A DNA stretch of 64,000 bases, taken from Strigops habroptila (taxonomy: Eukaryota > Chordata > Aves > Psittaciformes > Psittacidae). Positions 61,001-64,000 of this stretch are shown here, piece by piece; position 1 is the first letter of the stretch, and every line of letters begins with the position of its first letter. The notes under the pieces were generated by a model. It was not told where the DNA came from. It was given only the letters and a program-made list of their open reading frames with translations, and did no database searches. The DNA lies in the NCBI RefSeq assembly GCF_004027225.2, contig NC_044279.2:51236744-51300743 (forward strand), read 5' to 3'. The position numbers and the translations under genes were made by a program.

Positions 61001-64000
61001 CACAGGCTCCATCTCGACCTGCTTCCACGTTCATAGCTCCCACTTCAGCTAACAAGTAAAATGTGCTATCAGGTGGGGCAAAGAAGGAATAGGGCAAACA
61101 CTGCCAGGGAGTTGGGCACCTCTGTTGAGGAGGACTTTCCCAAGGGGCCAAAAGACTCCTGCCCATGATGAGAGGACCTTGGCAGAAGAAGCTAAGCACT
61201 GAGCCTGTAGGCACTACAGGCAACCATTGGACGTGGACTGGATCAGGAGAAGGGAGCTGTGTGGTTGAAAATGAGGGATGCTTCCAGTCCCAGCCTTGTA
61301 GGATTTGAGAGGACTGTAATCAGCAGGAAGCTTTACAGCTTCAATCCTAGAGTCTAAACCCAGCTCAGAGGTCACGTGCTAGGAGACCTGTGTCATTAGC
61401 TTGACATCATTTCATCCCAGGCCTAATTCAAAGACCTGCCCTCAGCACGGCCTGTAAAGGTGCAAGTTAGGAGCATGTGGTGGAAGTAGCAGCAGAGGGA
61501 ACTGACCCCAGAGGCAAGCGATGCAAGTGGAGCCCCACTGCCTCCTACAGAAAAAATTCTAGAAGAATCAGACCAGGAGTCATAGTCTTCCTCCTCTTGT
61601 GCTCCTGCAGCTGGCAAGACCCCTACACAGGAGATAAGAAGCACAGGGCTGCTGTGAGTGCTTATTTCACTCTGCTTTCCCCACCTGCTTCTCACCAGAG
61701 AAGCTTTCAAAGGGAACCATTTAGACCATCAAGAAATTACCATTGCTATGCTGCTCCGCAAGGGACCCTGTTCCTGCTGCGTGTCCACCTGCATCGGGAA
61801 GCAGCACGCTGGCCGACTCTTTTCCTGGAGCTTCAGGATGCATCTGTGTAATGGAAAAGACACGTGTGAGAGCTGGCACAGGCTCCATCTCGACCTGCTT
61901 CCACATTCATAGCTCCCACTTCAGCCAACAAGTAAAATGTGCTATCAGATGGGGCAAAAAAGGAAGCTTTAGGGTTTCAATCCTAGAATATAAATGTGTA
62001 TCAGAGGTGAGCTTCTAGGAGACCTGTGTCATTAGCTTGACATCACTTCGTCCTAAATCTAAATCAAGAGCTTGCATGTAGAACAGTCATGTCAAGGGGC
62101 AAGTTACAAACATGTGGTGGAAGAAGCAGCAGCAGAGGGAAGTGAGCCGAGAAGCAAGAGAGCCAGGTGTAGCCCCACTGCCTCTTTCAGAGAACGTACC
62201 ACAGGTTCCAAAAGGGAGTCAAAGTCCTTTTCTGCTCCTGCAGCTGGCAAGACCCCTACAGAGGAGAAGAGAATCACAGTGCTGCTGTGAGTGCTTTTTT
62301 CACTCTGCTTTCCCCACCTGCTTCTCACCAGAGGAGCTTTCAAGGGGAACCATTTAGACCATCAGGAAATTACCTTTGTAATACTTGTCCGCAACTGACT
62401 TGGCTCCCACACTGTGTCTGCCTCCAGCTGGACGAGATGCAATGGCTGACACGCTTTTTGGACTTTCACGATCTAGCGGTTTAATCTGAATGTCAAGGTT
62501 CAAGTTAGGAGCAGTGGCGGAAGAAGCAGCAGCAGAGGGAAATGAGCCCAGAAGCAAGAGAGCCAGGTGTAGCCCCACTGCCTCTTTCAGAGAACGTACC
62601 ACAGGTTCCAGAAGGGAGTCAAAGTCTTCCTCTTTTTCTGCTCCTGCTGATGGCAAGAAAACTGCTGTGAGTGCTTATTTCACTCTGCTTTCCCCACCTG
62701 CTTCACGCCAGAGGAGCTTTCAAGGGGAACCATTTAGACCATCAGGAAATTACCTTTGTAATACTTGTCTGCAACTGACTTTGCTCCCACTCTGTGTCTG
62801 CCTCCAGCTGGACGAGATGCAACGGCTGACAAGCTTTTTGGACTTTCAGGATCCTTCTGTGTAATTTAAATGTGAACATTCAAGTCAGGAGCAGTGGTGG
62901 AAGAAGCAGCAGCAGAGGGAATCGGCCCAGAAGCAAGAGAGCCAGGTGTAGCCCCACTGCCTCTTTCAGAGAACGTACCACAGGTTCCAAAAGGGAGTCA
63001 AAGTCTTCCTCTTTTTCTGCTCCTGCTGATGGCAAGAAAACTGCTGTGAGTGCTTATTTCACTCTGCTTTCCCCACCTGCTTCACGCCAGAGGAGCTTTC
63101 AAGGGGAACCATTTAGACCATCAGGAAGTTACCTTTGTAATACTTGTCTGCAACTGACTTTGCTCCCACTCTGTGTCTGCCTCCAGCTGGACAAGACGCA
63201 ACGCCTGACAAGCTTTTTGGACTTTCAGGATCTTTCTGTGTAATTTAAATGTGAACATTCAAGTTAGGAGCAGTGGTGGAAGCAGCAGCAGCAGAGGGAA
63301 ATGAGCCCAGAAGCAAGAGAGCCAGGTGTAGCCCCACTGCCTCTTTCAGAGAAAGTACCACAGGTTCCAGAAGGGAGTCAAAGTCTTCCTCTTTTTCTGC
63401 TCCTGCTGATGGCAAGAAAACTGCTGTGAGTGCTTATTTCACTCTGCTTTCCCCACCTGCTTCACGCCAGAGGAGCTTTCAAGGGGAACCATTTAGACCA
63501 TCAGGAAGTTACCTTTGTAATACTTGTCTGCAACTGACTTTGCTCCCACTCTGTGTCTGCCTCCAGCTGGACAAGACGCAACGCCTGACAAGCTTTTTGG
63601 ACTTTCAGGATCTTTCTGTGTAATTTAAATGTGAACATTCAAGTTAGGAGCAGTGGTGGAAGCAGCAGCAGCAGAGGGTAATGAGCCCAGAAGCAAGAGA
63701 GCCAGGTGTAGCCCCACTGCCTCTTTCAGAGAAAGTACCACAGGTTCCAGAAGGGAGTCAAAGTCTTCCTCTTTTTCTGCTCCTGCTGATGGCAAGAAAA
63801 CTGCTGTGAGTGCTTATTTCACTCTGCTTTCCCCACCTGCTTCACGCCAGAGGAGCTTTCAAGGGGAACCATTTAGACCATCAGGAAGTTACCTTTGTAA
63901 TACTTGTCTGCAACTGACTTTGCTCCCACTCTGTGTCTGCCTCCAGCTGGACAAGACGCAACGCCTGACAAGCTTTTTGGACTTTCAGGATCCTTCTGTG
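49145..64000 (-). CDS. ANKRD26-like coiled-coil gene, 3' part, with tandem exon-pair array (5' end outside window)
   Basis: Minus-strand gene resembling the ANKRD26/CCDC144 family (ankyrin repeats near the N-terminus, long coiled coil at the C-terminus; ANKRD26 itself is a centriolar/basal-body-associated protein). Seen, in transcript order: at least 16 repeated exon pairs from 63995 down to 53048, then coiled-coil exons 51944-52096, 51061-51230, 50756-50849, 49617-49745 and last exon 49145-49258 (stop TGA at 49145-49147). Phases agree: the array ends in phase 0 and the next exons run 0-0, 0-2, 2-0, 0-0, 0-stop. The array gives about 901 codons and the tail 219. RQLQQELASALRKNSLAEASL followed by a Gln/Lys-rich coil is the best match to ANKRD26. 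Ankyrin repeats would lie beyond 64000. No frameshift is seen, and it may be a functional gene. Assignment to ANKRD26 itself or to a bird-specific paralogue is open. Confidence 0.65.
50127..50261 (-). CDS. Possible alternative terminal exon of the ANKRD26-like gene
   Basis: In phase 0 after acceptor TTTTGAAAG this segment encodes a strongly helical stretch (ARKEAQKLAKIKHQSEAHL, MQRRNIALEKEHAR) then HGFLVF and a stop at 50127-50129. It lies between two accepted exons and its start phase fits. No GT donor is present before the stop, so it can only be a terminal exon, an exon with an unusual donor, or a decayed exon. Confidence 0.4.
   Translation of the reverse strand, partial: WWSARKEAQKLAKIKHQSEAHLDKMQRRNIALEKEHARHGFLVF
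52190..52650 (+). mobile_element. CR1 LINE copy between array and coil exons
   Basis: Antisense to the ANKRD26-like gene, in the intron upstream of exon 51944-52096. CR1 coding signature is visible ([46 protein letters not shown]) with frame breaks. The right border is approximate. Confidence 0.85.
57312..57564 (+). mobile_element. Truncated ERVL-like LTR fragment
   Basis: Matches the solo LTR at 30868-31320: GCAGTGCTGTGTTTT, GGACACCTGACCC, CCATACCACAGCACGTCATG, CCAGTATATAAACTG. It breaks off immediately after the TATA region where an inverted LTR begins. Confidence 0.75.
57565..58187 (-). mobile_element. ERVL-like LTR, inverted, near complete
   Basis: 623 bp with TGTCGTGATTTAAGCCC at the left and CCAAACCCAAGACA at the right, so TG...CA on the minus strand. 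Internally it is the complement of the U3/TATA region of its neighbours (CATTTTATACACTGGGCATG). No matching target duplication was seen. Confidence 0.75.
58193..58511 (+). mobile_element. ERVL-like LTR 3' part (R-U5)
   Basis: Plus-strand copy of the 3' half of the LTR, ending GGGCTTAAACCACAACA at 58511. It is inverted and complementary to about 57565-57895. It is followed at once by a primer-binding-site-like segment (TTTTTGGCACCCAATATGGG), so it acts as the 5' LTR edge of the internal region. Confidence 0.75.
58512..59592 (+). mobile_element. Remnant of ERVL-like internal region
   Basis: Starts with a primer-binding-site-like segment and continues with gag-region-like sequence; a degenerate reading frame is recognisable at about 59295-59440 and a Pro/Thr-rich stretch at about 59480-59590. 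It is broken by stops and truncated; no polymerase or envelope region is present. A 5S-rRNA-like segment is embedded. Confidence 0.6.
59087..59160 (+). pseudogene. 5S rRNA-like fragment (first ~74 nt)
   Basis: Follows the 5' two thirds of vertebrate 5S rRNA: GCCCACGGCCGTACCACC, TTGTCTGATCTCAAAAGTTA, AGCAGGGTTGGGCTCAGG, with transitions typical of CpG decay. The 3' third is lost. It lies within the retroviral internal region. It is not a functional 5S gene. Confidence 0.7.

Larger units (their letters stand above)
53048..63995 (-). repeat. Tandem array of 16 exon pairs (A+B) in the ANKRD26-like gene
   Basis: Exon A copies: 53228-53330, 54104-54206, 54982-55084, 55615-55726, 55995-56097, 56366-56468, 56745-56856, 57124-57226, 59987-60089, 60865-60967, 61741-61843, 62374-62485, 62754-62856, 63133-63235, 63513-63615, 63893-63995. 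Exon B copies: 53048-53109, 53912-53985, 54790-54863, 55441-55496, 55841-55902, 56221-56282, 56591-56652, 56970-57031, 59807-59868, 60673-60746, 61549-61622, 62200-62255, 62600-62661, 62979-63040, 63359-63420, 63739-63800. A encodes a motif like DPES/APxK, PAGGRH, ending KYYKG or QHSNG; B encodes LPxAGA, EEDFDS or EEDYDS. A is 103 or 112 bp (phase 0 to 1), B is 56, 62 or 74 bp (phase 1 to 0). Unit spacing is about 380, 633 or 877 bp. Introns are repeated too, with near-identical sequence. The array reaches the window edge. Confidence 0.8.

Noticed and set aside
53786-61710. Minus-strand continuous 95-codon frames (53786-54073, 54664-54951, 60547-60834, 61423-61710)
   Set aside because: Only the exon B part is thought to be coding; the rest reads through the acceptor and donor into introns.
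53840-63623. Repeated plus-strand open frames of 113-124 codons in the array (for example 53840-54214, 54718-55092, 60601-60975, 61477-61851)
   Set aside because: They run across the minus-strand exons and their introns in the antisense sense. Identity among copies follows from DNA duplication. The minus-strand model has splice sites and consistent phases.

Overview
The window is vertebrate, almost certainly avian, nuclear DNA. It has spliced genes with GT-AG introns, a CpG-island promoter, several 5'-truncated CR1 LINE copies ending in the typical short ATTCTGTG-like tails, and ERVL-like LTRs. Gene content matches the neighbourhood known on human 7q33 (STRA8 next to WDR91, with the SLC23A4 locus nearby, which is a pseudogene in humans). 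No bacterial-type operons, CRISPR arrays or tRNA genes were seen.

Layout. (1) 1-6007, + strand: the last four coding exons of an SLC23-family nucleobase/ascorbate transporter, best fitted to SLC23A4; its 5' part lies before the window. (2) 6008-10801: intergenic or 3'UTR DNA with CR1 fragments. (3) 10802-25422, - strand: STRA8, the meiosis-entry regulator, rebuilt as eight coding exons whose splice phases all agree. (4) 25423-26488: a CpG-rich head-to-head promoter with two inverted ZNF143-like sites, CCAAT boxes, an E-box and a perfect GATC-rich hairpin. (5) 26489-46189, + strand: a complete WDR91 gene, 15 coding exons, 751 residues predicted, including one intron with the hallmarks of a U12-type AT-AC intron. 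(6) 46190-49144: WDR91 3' end, an LTR-like element and a CR1. (7) 49145 to beyond 64000, - strand: the 3' part of an ANKRD26-like coiled-coil gene.

The most unusual part is 53 to 64 kb. The ANKRD26-like gene carries a tandem array of at least 16 exon pairs (exon A 103 or 112 bp; exon B 56, 62 or 74 bp). Exon A runs phase 0 to 1 and exon B phase 1 to 0, so each pair adds whole codons and any number of pairs keeps the frame. The 16 pairs encode about 901 codons of roughly 55-residue repeats. Short units recur every ~380 bp, long units every ~877 bp, and a block of five pairs is duplicated at a 6,759-bp offset. An ERVL-like insertion with inverted LTRs and a 5S-rRNA-like fragment sits between pairs 8 and 9. 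Many forward open frames in this array are antisense shadows.

Exon borders were inferred by eye from splice consensus, phase continuity and remembered family similarity. No alignment or transcript data were available.
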